DNA of 12,918 bases. Source: Crocinitomicaceae bacterium (GTDB taxonomy: Bacteria; Bacteroidota; Bacteroidia; Flavobacteriales_D; Crocinitomicaceae). Position 1 is the first letter of the stretch, and each line of letters begins with the position of its first letter. The position numbers and the translations under genes were made by a program. The notes under the pieces were generated by a model. The model was not told where the DNA came from. It worked only from the letters and a program-made list of their open reading frames with translations, and searched no databases. The DNA lies in contig JAHEMP010000036.1 in assembly GCA_024643585.1 (NCBI GenBank), positions 1 to 12,918 on the forward strand, read 5' to 3'. Below, one piece after another: positions 1 to 6,152 of this stretch.

Positions 1-555
1 GATTTTCTTTTTTGCCAATTCAAGGGCATTTATTAGCGCTGCAGCTGAGATAATTGCTGTGCCGTGCTGATCATCATGCATGATGGGAATATCCAATTCA
101 GCTTTGAGTCTTTCTTCTATTTCAAAAGCTTCTGGGGCTTTAATGTCCTCCAAATTTATTCCTCCAAAAGTCGGGGCAATCGCTTTAACTGTTTGAATAA
201 ATAACTCAGGGTCAGATGCATCTACCTCGATATCAAACACATCGATATCGGCGAAGATTTTAAACAATAATCCTTTTCCCTCCATTACCGGTTTTGAGGC
301 CTCCGGACCAATATTACCCAATCCGAGAACTGCTGTTCCGTTTGAAATAACAGCAACGAGATTTCCTTTGGAGGTGTATTTGTAAACGTCATCCTTGTTT
401 TCGGCAATTTTCAAACAGGGTTCAGCTACACCCGGGGAGTATGCCAATGACAAGTCTCGTTGGGTGGAATATGGTTTTGTAGGGATTACCTCAATCTTTC
501 CGGGTTTACCAGAAGAGTGATAATCCAATGCATCTTGTTTTTTTATTTTTGGCAT
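1..555 (-). CDS. maeB: NADP-dependent malic enzyme (MaeB-type), N-terminal part, cut by window edge
   Basis: Oxidative decarboxylation of malate to pyruvate with reduction of NAD(P)+, a cytosolic anaplerotic and NADPH-supplying step. The reverse strand reads open from ATG at 555 to the window edge, giving the first 185 residues. Visible motifs are LAYSPGVAEPC (about residues 38-47), holding the family's catalytic Tyr (Y39); NGTAVLGLGNIGP (72-84); MEGKGLLFKIFADID (91-105), with the proposed catalytic Lys (K94); GGINLEDIKAP (131-141), with acidic metal ligands; and HDDQHGT (160-166). These are strongly conserved in bacterial malic enzymes. Many bacterial MaeB proteins carry a C-terminal phosphotransacetylase-like domain and are about 750 residues long; whether this one does cannot be seen. 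The start is MPKIKKQDALDYH, a usual beginning for the family. It lies downstream of the terminator of the next gene and so is probably transcribed on its own. Cofactor preference (NADP versus NAD) is not decided by the visible part. Confidence 0.93.
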   Translation of the reverse strand, partial: MPKIKKQDALDYHSSGKPGKIEVIPTKPYSTQRDLSLAYSPGVAEPCLKIAENKDDVYKYTSKGNLVAVISNGTAVLGLGNIGPEASKPVMEGKGLLFKIFADIDVFDIEVDASDPELFIQTVKAIAPTFGGINLEDIKAPEAFEIEERLKAELDIPIMHDDQHGTAIISAAALINALELAKKKI

Positions 556-573
556 GTACCTTTTTTGGAGGGC

Positions 574-606
574 TAAAGATAAGAAAATCTTAAGAAATTA
601 CGCCAA
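574..606 (-). promoter_or_regulatory. Weak candidate promoter for the malic enzyme gene
   Basis: Read on the minus strand, TATCTTTA (581 to 574) matches the Bacteroidota -7 consensus TAnnTTTG at all but the last base. A TTG (606 to 604) stands 22 bases upstream, slightly longer than the usual 19-21. The predicted start of transcription would leave only about a dozen bases before the ATG at 555. The TTG lies just beyond the T-tract of the preceding gene's terminator, so termination and re-initiation would be packed together. Pattern match only. Confidence 0.25.
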
Positions 607-607
607 C

Positions 608-638
608 AAAAAAGGGGTCCAAATGTTTGGACCCCTTT
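608..638 (-). terminator. Intrinsic terminator of the Omp28-like T9SS gene
   Basis: A nearly perfect inverted repeat at 611-638 pairs AAAGGGGTCCAAA with TTTGGACCCCTTT around a two-base centre (TG). Read on the minus strand, the 3' arm runs into seven consecutive T residues (614 to 608). This is the textbook rho-independent layout for the gene whose stop codon is at 661-663, 22 bp upstream of the stem. The plus-strand side has no T-run, so it should act mainly on minus-strand transcripts and insulate the malic enzyme gene from read-through. Confidence 0.9.
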
Positions 639-660
639 AATTATTTAGTAAGTTAATCTC

Positions 661-2448
661 TTACAAAACGCTGATTTTTTGAGTAAATTTCAAACCATCT
701 TTAGCGATTGTAACAAGGTAGTTACCTGTAGCTAATTCATTAACTGGCATTTCAACTACTTGAGATCCTGTTGCATTAGACAATGTTTGAGTAGCTAAAA
801 CACGACCAGTCAAATCTACAATAGAGATTTGGTATGTTCCGTTTTGTGCTTCAAATGCTACATTGATGTTGTCTGTTGCAGGATTCGGGTAGATAGCAAA
901 TCCTTCATTCGAAAGCGCTTCTAAACCTGTTGTGTTAATGCTAGAAGTAATTTTGAATTCTTTACGAATGCTGCTTCCAAAAATACCGTTTGTACTCCAA
1001 ACAACATGTCCTTGACCATCTGTAAGTTCAGCATTACCTGCACCATATCCAGAGTTGATTCCGTCACCATATGAGTCAAGAATTTCCACATTGTAGCATC
1101 CTGAAGCAGGAGCAACTACTTGTTGAGTGTGTAACAAAATTCCGTTAGCAGTTAAGTTTGCGTATGGACCTCCAGAAGCAATTGTTGTTCCAGCATCAGA
1201 CTTAATTGTCCAAGTTGTTTCAGAGCCATAACGATCTTGATTGATTTTGAACGTCATGTTTACTGTATTTCCATAATTTGGTGTTTCGTTGAATGAAGAA
1301 GTTCCAGCATTGTTTGAAATGTCTTCATCTGATCCACCGTTCACTGCAGAAATAGCTACCGCTAAAGTGTTAGTCGCAGCAAGTGTAAACGTTGTTGCAG
1401 GCAATTGAACAATTGTTGATTGCAATGATGTAAGCGAACCAGTCCAGTTGTATGTTTGAGGAGCGCCACCATTGATACTGTACGTTACTGTTGCAGCAGT
1501 CAATGTAGTTGAACCTTCATTTCTCATTTTGAAAGATGGAGCAACTGTATTTGAACAAGTTTCAGGCAATTGACTTAAGTTACTCAAAGAAGCGTTCAAT
1601 GAAGTAGTCAATCCTGTAAATGAAATTGGAATCTCAGCAGCTGTTACTGTATTTGTGTTACCTTCAGTTATAAAAATAATCAAAGACAAATCAGCAAGTT
1701 CTGCAGCTACTCCTGTGTAAGCAGCAGGAATCGTATATGTAATTTGGTTTGACCAAGTTGTACCTGTTGTGTTAGCGCCTCCCATTGCATCACCTAAAGA
1801 AGTTGGATTCAATACATCACGCAACATGTGCATGTGACGGTAAGTTCCATCTGGGTTAACATATGTTGGGTTGTAAGTAGCACCAGCAGTTTGAGGACCG
1901 TTGACATTATCTTGCAATAACATAACTGAATATTTGTTACCTGCTGCAGGACCGTTACCAGTGAAGTAAGCCTCCATATCAATAACTAAAGCACGAGTAT
2001 TAACGTCAAGGGTTGCTTGACCAGCAACATTAACATAAGAAGCCTCTGCCATTACTGTAGCTGCATTTGATGCCCATTGGCTACGGCTATGTGCCATTGC
2101 AGTGTTTGTACCAAAAAGACGACGATTTATCGCACCTTGAGGGTAACCTGTAATTCCCATACCTGGTTGTGCTGCAATAGCATCTCCATCCGCTGTACGG
2201 TAATCTGGAGCACCAGCTTGTGGATTAGCATAACCACCTGTGTGGATGTTTACAGGGAAAAACATTCCTGGGTTAGCCGCAGCAATGTTGTTTGCAATTT
2301 TGTGACCATCTGGGCAAAACTGACAGTAAATACCTGTAAATTCTTCTAATACAGATCTTTTATTGCTTGGAGTTGTGCTCACAGGTAATTGCGCGAACAA
2401 GCTACCAGATAAACAAACTGCAGCTGAAAGAGCATAAAGTTTTTTCAT
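661..2448 (-). CDS. Secreted Omp28/thioredoxin-like protein with T9SS C-terminal sorting domain
   Basis: A 595-residue exported protein. The N-terminus has a Sec signal peptide (MKKLYALSAAVCLSGSLFA) with likely cleavage before Q20. Residues about 30-285 resemble the Bacteroidota Omp28-related family: VLEEFTGIYCQFCPDG (33-48) has a thioredoxin-like CxxC pair (C42, C45), ITGYPQGAINR (99-109) sits where a cis-proline loop is expected, and YRHMHMLRD (203-211) is also typical. A CARDB/Ig-like stretch follows (about 290-388), then a beta-rich module (about 395-502) with DSYGDG (458-463), a possible Ca2+-binding acidic turn. IYPNPATDNINV (519-530) opens the type IX secretion sorting domain that runs to the C-terminus, predicting export across the outer membrane and surface attachment or release. 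There is no SD sequence, as is normal in the phylum. It appears monocistronic, with its own terminator at 608-638. A redox role for CxxC is inference; many Omp28-like proteins have no known function. Confidence 0.88.
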   Translation of the reverse strand: MKKLYALSAAVCLSGSLFAQLPVSTTPSNKRSVLEEFTGIYCQFCPDGHKIANNIAAANPGMFFPVNIHTGGYANPQAGAPDYRTADGDAIAAQPGMGITGYPQGAINRRLFGTNTAMAHSRSQWASNAATVMAEASYVNVAGQATLDVNTRALVIDMEAYFTGNGPAAGNKYSVMLLQDNVNGPQTAGATYNPTYVNPDGTYRHMHMLRDVLNPTSLGDAMGGANTTGTTWSNQITYTIPAAYTGVAAELADLSLIIFITEGNTNTVTAAEIPISFTGLTTSLNASLSNLSQLPETCSNTVAPSFKMRNEGSTTLTAATVTYSINGGAPQTYNWTGSLTSLQSTIVQLPATTFTLAATNTLAVAISAVNGGSDEDISNNAGTSSFNETPNYGNTVNMTFKINQDRYGSETTWTIKSDAGTTIASGGPYANLTANGILLHTQQVVAPASGCYNVEILDSYGDGINSGYGAGNAELTDGQGHVVWSTNGIFGSSIRKEFKITSSINTTGLEALSNEGFAIYPNPATDNINVAFEAQNGTYQISIVDLTGRVLATQTLSNATGSQVVEMPVNELATGNYLVTIAKDGLKFTQKISVL

Positions 2449-2560
2449 AATTTGATTAATTTAAATTTAAGTTTTATTTATTCGAGTCGTAAATGTAAGA
2501 AAAACTTATTTTGTAAAAAAAAAAAGATTTGCACCCATAACTTATTATTCTTGAAATCCT

Positions 2561-3259
2561 ATGTCGTCAAAAAAGCAAAATCTAGTCATTTTTTCAGGCG
2601 CTGGCATGAGTGCCGAAAGTGGAATAGCCACCTTTCGAGATTCAAATGGTTTGTGGCATAACTATAGGGTTGAGGATGTTGCCACGCCCGAAGCGTTTCG
2701 CAAAAACCCATCTTTGGTCCAAGATTTTTACAACCAAAGGAGGAAGCAAATTATGGAAACCAAACCAAATGCAGCGCATAATATAATTTCAGATCTCGAC
2801 AACTATTTTAACGTAATAGTGGTAACCCAAAACATTGATGACTTACACGAAAGAGCAGGCTCCAAAAAAGTTCTTCATCTGCATGGCAATATACGATATG
2901 CAAAAAGTTGTGGCCCCAATAGGGAGGAGAAGTATTATTTAATAGATGGTTGGGAATTAAACTCGAGTCATTTGTGCGATGACGGACACCCACTCAGACC
3001 CCACGTAGTATGGTTTGGCGAAGAAGTTCCGATGCTAGACATTGCCGCTCAAGTGATTCGCCAAGCCAATATTTTAATTGTTATCGGGACATCTTTGAGT
3101 GTATATCCAGCTGCCGGTTTAATTCATGCAGCTTCAGAAAGTTGTCGAAAATTCATTATAGATCCAAAAGCGAACGATATGTCTGTGCCTCACGGTTTTG
3201 AAGCAATAAATAACGGAGCAAGTGATGGATTACAGCACTGGATCAAAAAACACCTGTAG
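2561..3259 (+). CDS. cobB: NAD-dependent protein deacylase, sirtuin class III (CobB/SIRT5-like)
   Basis: Removes acyl groups from lysine side chains using NAD+, yielding nicotinamide and O-acyl-ADP-ribose; cytosolic. At 232 residues it has the usual length for CobB. Motifs in order: FSGAGMSAESGIATFRD (11-27, NAD-binding loop), RVEDVATPEAF (36-46), FYNQRR (56-61), TQNIDDLHERAG (89-100), LHGN with catalytic H108, LRPHVVWFGE (145-154) and GTS (176-178). Y57 and R60 form the Y-x-x-R pair that in SIRT5 and E. coli CobB recognises acidic acyl groups, so desuccinylase, demalonylase or deglutarylase activity is plausible as well as deacetylase. The zinc module is degenerate: only C117 and C139 are present in the region that usually carries four cysteines. 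The ATG at 2561 places the NAD loop at the normal distance. Its stop lies 9 bp from the convergent hemD stop with no terminator between them. Upstream (2449-2560) is AT-rich with an A11 run at 2515-2525. Confidence 0.93.
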   Translation: MSSKKQNLVIFSGAGMSAESGIATFRDSNGLWHNYRVEDVATPEAFRKNPSLVQDFYNQRRKQIMETKPNAAHNIISDLDNYFNVIVVTQNIDDLHERAGSKKVLHLHGNIRYAKSCGPNREEKYYLIDGWELNSSHLCDDGHPLRPHVVWFGEEVPMLDIAAQVIRQANILIVIGTSLSVYPAAGLIHAASESCRKFIIDPKANDMSVPHGFEAINNGASDGLQHWIKKHL

Positions 3260-3268
3260 AACGGAGGA

Positions 3269-4024
3269 TTATTTCTTTTTGGATTTTAAAGTCTCCTTAA
3301 CGTAATTCTCAATTGCGGCTGTCATCGAAGGCGAATTTGGCATTGGAGCACATAAATCGACTCTTAGATTATTTTTGGTTACAGCGTGAGCTGTAGTTGG
3401 TCCAAATGCAGCAATTAAAGTATTATTTTGTTTAAAATCCGGGAAATTCTTCATCAAAGATTCTATTCCACCAGGACTAAAGAATACGAGCATGTCGTAA
3501 AATATATTTTCCAAATCAGACAAATCAGAAGCTACAGTTCTATAAAGTACAGCTTTAGAGAAATCAATTTTATTCGCTTCCAACGTTTCTGGAATTTTAT
3601 CACGCAATATATCTGTGCAAGGCAACAAGTACTTTTCGTTCTTGTGCTTTTTCATGACGTCCATCAAGTCCTCAATGGTCTGTTTACCAAAGAATATCTT
3701 CCTTTTTCTATACGTAACATATTTTTGAAGGTAGTAGGCCACCGCTTCTGAAATACAGAAATATTTCATCGTATCTGGAACTTCAAAACGAATTTCAGAG
3801 GCGATTCTAAAAAAATGGTCAACAGCCGTTTTGGATGTTAAAATTATGCCAGTGTGATCAGGAATGTTCACCTTTTGTGATCTAAATTCTTGTGCATCAA
3901 TACCTTCAACGTGAATAAACGGTCGAAAATCAATTTTCAATTTATATTTTTCCGCGAGGTCGTAATAAGGAGATTTTTCACCTTCGGGCTTTGGTTGCGA
4001 TACGAGTATAGTTTTGATAGCCAA
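3269..4024 (-). CDS. hemD: Uroporphyrinogen-III synthase (HemD family)
   Basis: Closes and isomerises hydroxymethylbilane to uroporphyrinogen III in haem/sirohaem synthesis; cytosolic, no cofactor. The 251-residue product matches the two-lobed HemD pattern: ILTSKTAVDHFF (61-72) in the first half, FFSPGGIESLM (181-191) in the second, and IAAFGPTTAHAV (204-215) followed by a CAPMPNSPSMTAAI segment (225-238). HemD proteins diverge strongly in sequence, so the call rests on these motifs and on context. The start codon is TTG at 4024: the codon two places upstream is an in-frame TAG (4030-4028), and no ATG occurs until M86 or so, deep in the fold. The gene lies 20 bp after the DUF4271 gene on the same strand, so the two are probably co-transcribed. 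A HemD/DUF4271 pairing is, as I recall, common in Flavobacteriia. No terminator is visible after its stop, which is 9 bp from the sirtuin stop. Confidence 0.85.
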   Translation of the reverse strand: MAIKTILVSQPKPEGEKSPYYDLAEKYKLKIDFRPFIHVEGIDAQEFRSQKVNIPDHTGIILTSKTAVDHFFRIASEIRFEVPDTMKYFCISEAVAYYLQKYVTYRKRKIFFGKQTIEDLMDVMKKHKNEKYLLPCTDILRDKIPETLEANKIDFSKAVLYRTVASDLSDLENIFYDMLVFFSPGGIESLMKNFPDFKQNNTLIAAFGPTTAHAVTKNNLRVDLCAPMPNSPSMTAAIENYVKETLKSKKK

Positions 4025-4044
4025 TTTCTATCGATTTTAAAAAA

Positions 4045-4761
4045 TTATTCAACAATCCACTGATACAGAAACCAGGCCAGTATGCTAATAGGCATGATTT
4101 CCAGCGTGCAAAGATATAACAAAATATAATACCATTCAATTCCATGTGTTAATAAATAGAATGCAGAGCGCAATATTCTTTGCACACTCAACAAAACGAA
4201 AAACACCAAGAAAACAAAAATTAAACTAAGGGAAAACAGTGGATTTAAGACCCAAATTAAATTGGTTAAAAATAAAACCAGTCCAACAAATTGAGGTAAC
4301 ACCCAAGTAAGCTGCATAGGAGTTTGATAAATCTTATTCGTACCCGTTAAAATCCCTATTAAGAACATGGAAACAAATGCTAAGAAGAAAAATGTTGAGG
4401 CGATTCCTAATGAAATTGAAATAAGAGCTGGACTTTCTTCAATGCCCAAATAAATAAGGAACAAAAATAAACTATGGGCAAGAGTAATTATAAAGTTAAG
4501 TGCTAAGAACCAAGAAGCGGATCCAAAAATCGGCCAGTTTTCTTTAATTCTGGTATCCGTTTTGCGCGCCTTAAAAAATAGTTGCAGCACTATTTCAAAG
4601 CTTCTGGTGTTAGCGTTTTTGGCCAACACGATAAGAAAAAGAGAAATAATTAAAAAGAAAAAGGAATAGGTTCCATAGAGACTTTGTTTTGTCAGCAAAT
4701 CGACGTTGACCCAATTATCAGGAGCGTTACCAAAAAAATCATAACTACTTTGCCCAAACAT
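4045..4761 (-). CDS. DUF4271 family integral membrane protein
   Basis: A 238-residue inner-membrane protein of unknown function. About six hydrophobic segments can be seen: 31-48, 83-107, 112-138, 152-172, 174-193 and 209-235. The N-terminal ~30 residues are polar and include the WVNVDLLTKQSLYGTYSFF stretch; a charged cytoplasmic-looking loop (FFKARKTDTRIKENWP, 62-77) follows the first segment. The overall layout, the FEIVLQLFFKAR region, the late LRSAFYLLTHGIEWYYILLYLCTLEI segment (197-222) and the position directly before hemD match what I know of the DUF4271 family of Bacteroidota. It is not an enzyme I can assign; proposals linking it to tetrapyrrole export or envelope biogenesis would be guesses. 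ATG at 4761 is the first in-frame start and leaves a 99-bp divergent spacer to gcdH containing a promoter-like motif on this strand. Confidence 0.82.
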   Translation of the reverse strand: MFGQSSYDFFGNAPDNWVNVDLLTKQSLYGTYSFFFLIISLFLIVLAKNANTRSFEIVLQLFFKARKTDTRIKENWPIFGSASWFLALNFIITLAHSLFLFLIYLGIEESPALISISLGIASTFFFLAFVSMFLIGILTGTNKIYQTPMQLTWVLPQFVGLVLFLTNLIWVLNPLFSLSLIFVFLVFFVLLSVQRILRSAFYLLTHGIEWYYILLYLCTLEIMPISILAWFLYQWIVE

Positions 4762-4781
4762 TCCTTTTAATCTATTGTTAT

Positions 4782-4809
4782 TTTAACTAGCGAACCGATT
4801 CGAGTTAAA
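4782..4809. repeat. Imperfect inverted repeat, candidate operator or leader hairpin
   Basis: Left arm TTTAACT-CGAA (4782-4788 and 4791-4794, interrupted by an extra AG) pairs with right arm TTCGAGTTAAA (4799-4809) around the centre CCGA. That gives 11 paired positions with a two-base bulge. It lies between the divergent DUF4271 and gcdH genes, upstream of the plus-strand -7 motif at 4829. It could be an operator for a dimeric regulator, or a hairpin in the 5' leader of the minus-strand transcript. It has no T-tract and so does not look like a terminator. Confidence 0.45.
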
Positions 4810-4858
4810 TTTAGCTGTAAATTATTGCTAAATTTGCCGAAATTACAAAGATAAATTT
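4806..4858. repeat. TAAATTT repeated at 23-bp intervals, with a 9-bp inverted repeat
   Basis: The heptamer TAAATTT occurs at 4806-4812, 4829-4835 and 4852-4858, exactly 23 bp apart each time. The first two copies also form a perfect inverted repeat: AAATTTAGC (4807-4815) and GCTAAATTT (4827-4835) with an 11-bp spacer, so the half-site centres are 20 bp apart, about two helical turns. The second and third copies both continue to TAAATTTG, which matches the -7 consensus TAnnTTTG. Operator-like arrangement is inferred from symmetry and spacing alone; AT-richness of the spacer makes some such matches expected by chance. Confidence 0.4.
4829..4836 (+). promoter_or_regulatory. Candidate -7 element of the gcdH promoter
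   Basis: TAAATTTG matches the Bacteroidota -7 consensus TAnnTTTG exactly and lies 24 bp before the gcdH ATG, leaving a leader of roughly 17 bases. The -33 element is poor: the nearest candidate is TTA at 4805-4807, 21 bp upstream, which lies inside the inverted repeats described separately. A weak -33 overlapped by symmetric sites would fit a regulated promoter. A second exact match at 4852-4859 is too close to the start codon to serve. Confidence 0.4.
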
Positions 4859-4875
4859 GAATGGCAACTGATCAA
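4846..4875 (-). promoter_or_regulatory. Candidate promoter for the DUF4271-hemD unit
   Basis: On the minus strand TTG (4875 to 4873), a 19-base spacer and TATCTTTG (4853 to 4846) reproduce the Bacteroidota TTG-N19-TAnnTTTG consensus without a mismatch. The -33 element falls inside the first codons of gcdH, so the divergent promoters overlap. Transcription would start near 4840, giving a leader of about 78 bases that contains the inverted repeats of this spacer. Confidence 0.45.
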
Positions 4876-6057
4876 TACATACATCCAGATTATTACAACA
4901 TGGATGATTTACTTACCGATGAACAAAAGTTAGTTCGCGATGCGGCACGTGCATGGGTTAAGAAGGAAGTTTCACCAATTATTGAAGAGAATTACGAAAA
5001 CTGCACTTTTCCAAAACACCTTTTAAAAGGATTGGGTGAAATTGGAGCTTTTGGACCTTATATTCCTGAAGAATATGGTGGTCCTGGTTTGGATCAAATA
5101 TCATATGGTTTAATCATGCAAGAATTAGAGCGTTGCGATTCAGGTTTGCGCTCAACGGCTTCTGTTCAAAGTTCTTTGGTTATGTACCCAATTTGGAAAT
5201 ATGGAAACGAGGAACAACGTATGAAATACCTTCCCAAATTGGCTTCAGGTGAAATGATAGGTTGTTTCGGTTTGACGGAACCTGATCATGGTTCAAACCC
5301 TGGTGGGATGACTACGAATTTTAAAGATGCAGGCGACCATGTCATCTTAAATGGCGCCAAGATGTGGATTTCCAATGCCCCATTTGCGGATATCGCAGTT
5401 GTATGGGCAAAAGATGAGACAGGACGAATTCATGGATTGGTTGTAGAAAGAGGAATGGAAGGTTTTTCGACACCAGAAATGCACGGTAAACTTTCCCTTC
5501 GCGCATCTGCAACGGGTGAATTGATTTTCGTTAATGTTAAAGTCCCAAAAGCCAACATTTTACCGAACAAATCAGGATTAGGAGCACCCTTGGGATGTTT
5601 GGATTCTGCTCGATTTGGAATTGCATGGGGAGCGTTGGGTTCAGCCATGGATTGCTATGATTTGGCTTTGCGTTATTCAAAAGAGAGAACTCAATTTGGT
5701 GTTCCAATTGGTTCTTTCCAATTGATTCAAAAGAAATTGGCAGAGATGATTACTGAAATCACAAAAGCACAATTGTTGACTTTGCGCTTGGGTCAGTTAA
5801 GAAATGAAGGACGTGCAACGTCTGCACAAATTTCTATGGCAAAAAGAAACAATGTCGAAATTGCTTTGAACATTGCTAGAGAAGCTAGACAAATTCACGG
5901 TGCGATGGGAATAACGAATGAATATTCTATCATGCGACACATGGCGAATTTGGAATCTGTCGTAACGTATGAAGGGACGCATGATATTCACCTATTGATA
6001 ACAGGTATGGACATTACAGGAATTCCAGCATTTACGCGTGAGATGCCAAATCTGTAA
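4861..6057 (+). CDS. gcdH: Glutaryl-CoA dehydrogenase (acyl-CoA dehydrogenase family)
   Basis: FAD enzyme that oxidises and decarboxylates glutaryl-CoA to crotonyl-CoA in lysine/tryptophan breakdown, passing electrons to electron-transfer flavoprotein. The 398-residue protein resembles human GCDH closely along its length. DSGLRSTASVQSSLVM (93-108) carries R97 and S101, the counterparts of the glutarate-binding Arg and Ser; CFGLTEPDHGSNP (135-147) is the FAD/acyl-CoA signature; GKLSLRASATGE (209-220), ERTQFGVPI (275-283) and the late segment TYEGTHDIH (369-377), with catalytic base E371, complete the set. These residues separate it from ordinary short-chain acyl-CoA dehydrogenases. ATG at 4861 gives the expected N-terminus. 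It is a single-gene unit, divergent from DUF4271 and followed by its own terminator; no other lysine-catabolic gene is in view. Confidence 0.93.
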   Translation: MATDQYIHPDYYNMDDLLTDEQKLVRDAARAWVKKEVSPIIEENYENCTFPKHLLKGLGEIGAFGPYIPEEYGGPGLDQISYGLIMQELERCDSGLRSTASVQSSLVMYPIWKYGNEEQRMKYLPKLASGEMIGCFGLTEPDHGSNPGGMTTNFKDAGDHVILNGAKMWISNAPFADIAVVWAKDETGRIHGLVVERGMEGFSTPEMHGKLSLRASATGELIFVNVKVPKANILPNKSGLGAPLGCLDSARFGIAWGALGSAMDCYDLALRYSKERTQFGVPIGSFQLIQKKLAEMITEITKAQLLTLRLGQLRNEGRATSAQISMAKRNNVEIALNIAREARQIHGAMGITNEYSIMRHMANLESVVTYEGTHDIHLLITGMDITGIPAFTREMPNL

Positions 6058-6079
6058 TTCGAGATATAAATTTTAATGG

Positions 6080-6114
6080 ATGAGCTATGAGTTTTAACTT
6101 GTAGCTCATTTTTT
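6080..6114 (+). terminator. Intrinsic terminator of gcdH
   Basis: ATGAGCTA (6080-6087) pairs with TAGCTCAT (6102-6109); inside, TG faces TG as two G-U wobbles and AGTT pairs with AACT across a two-base centre, so the arms are 14 positions long. A run of six T (6109-6114) follows on the plus strand. The stem begins 23 bp after the gcdH stop. The minus-strand side lacks a T-run, so it gives little help to the convergent recJ transcript. Confidence 0.85.
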
Positions 6115-6152
6115 ATTTCTCCTATTTTAATTGATTGGTCGCCAAACTAACG

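Noticed and set aside
921..1115. Shadow reading frames inside larger genes (for example 921-1115, 2077-2349, 3428-3751, 5430-5648, 6604-6930, 9044-9328, 11585-11833)
   Set aside because: Each is wholly inside a gene with clear family motifs on another frame, and none has recognisable domains, its own promoter or a plausible start context.
2515..2525. A11 run between the T9SS gene and the sirtuin gene as a terminator T-tract or slippery site
   Set aside because: It lies upstream of both divergent genes and has no adjacent hairpin, so it is not a terminator. It may bend DNA or act as an upstream promoter element, but nothing specific shows this.
3260..3268. Regulated overlap or shared terminator between convergent sirtuin and hemD genes
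   Set aside because: The stop codons are 9 bp apart with no hairpin. Tight convergent gene ends are common in compact genomes, so I make no claim beyond likely read-through.
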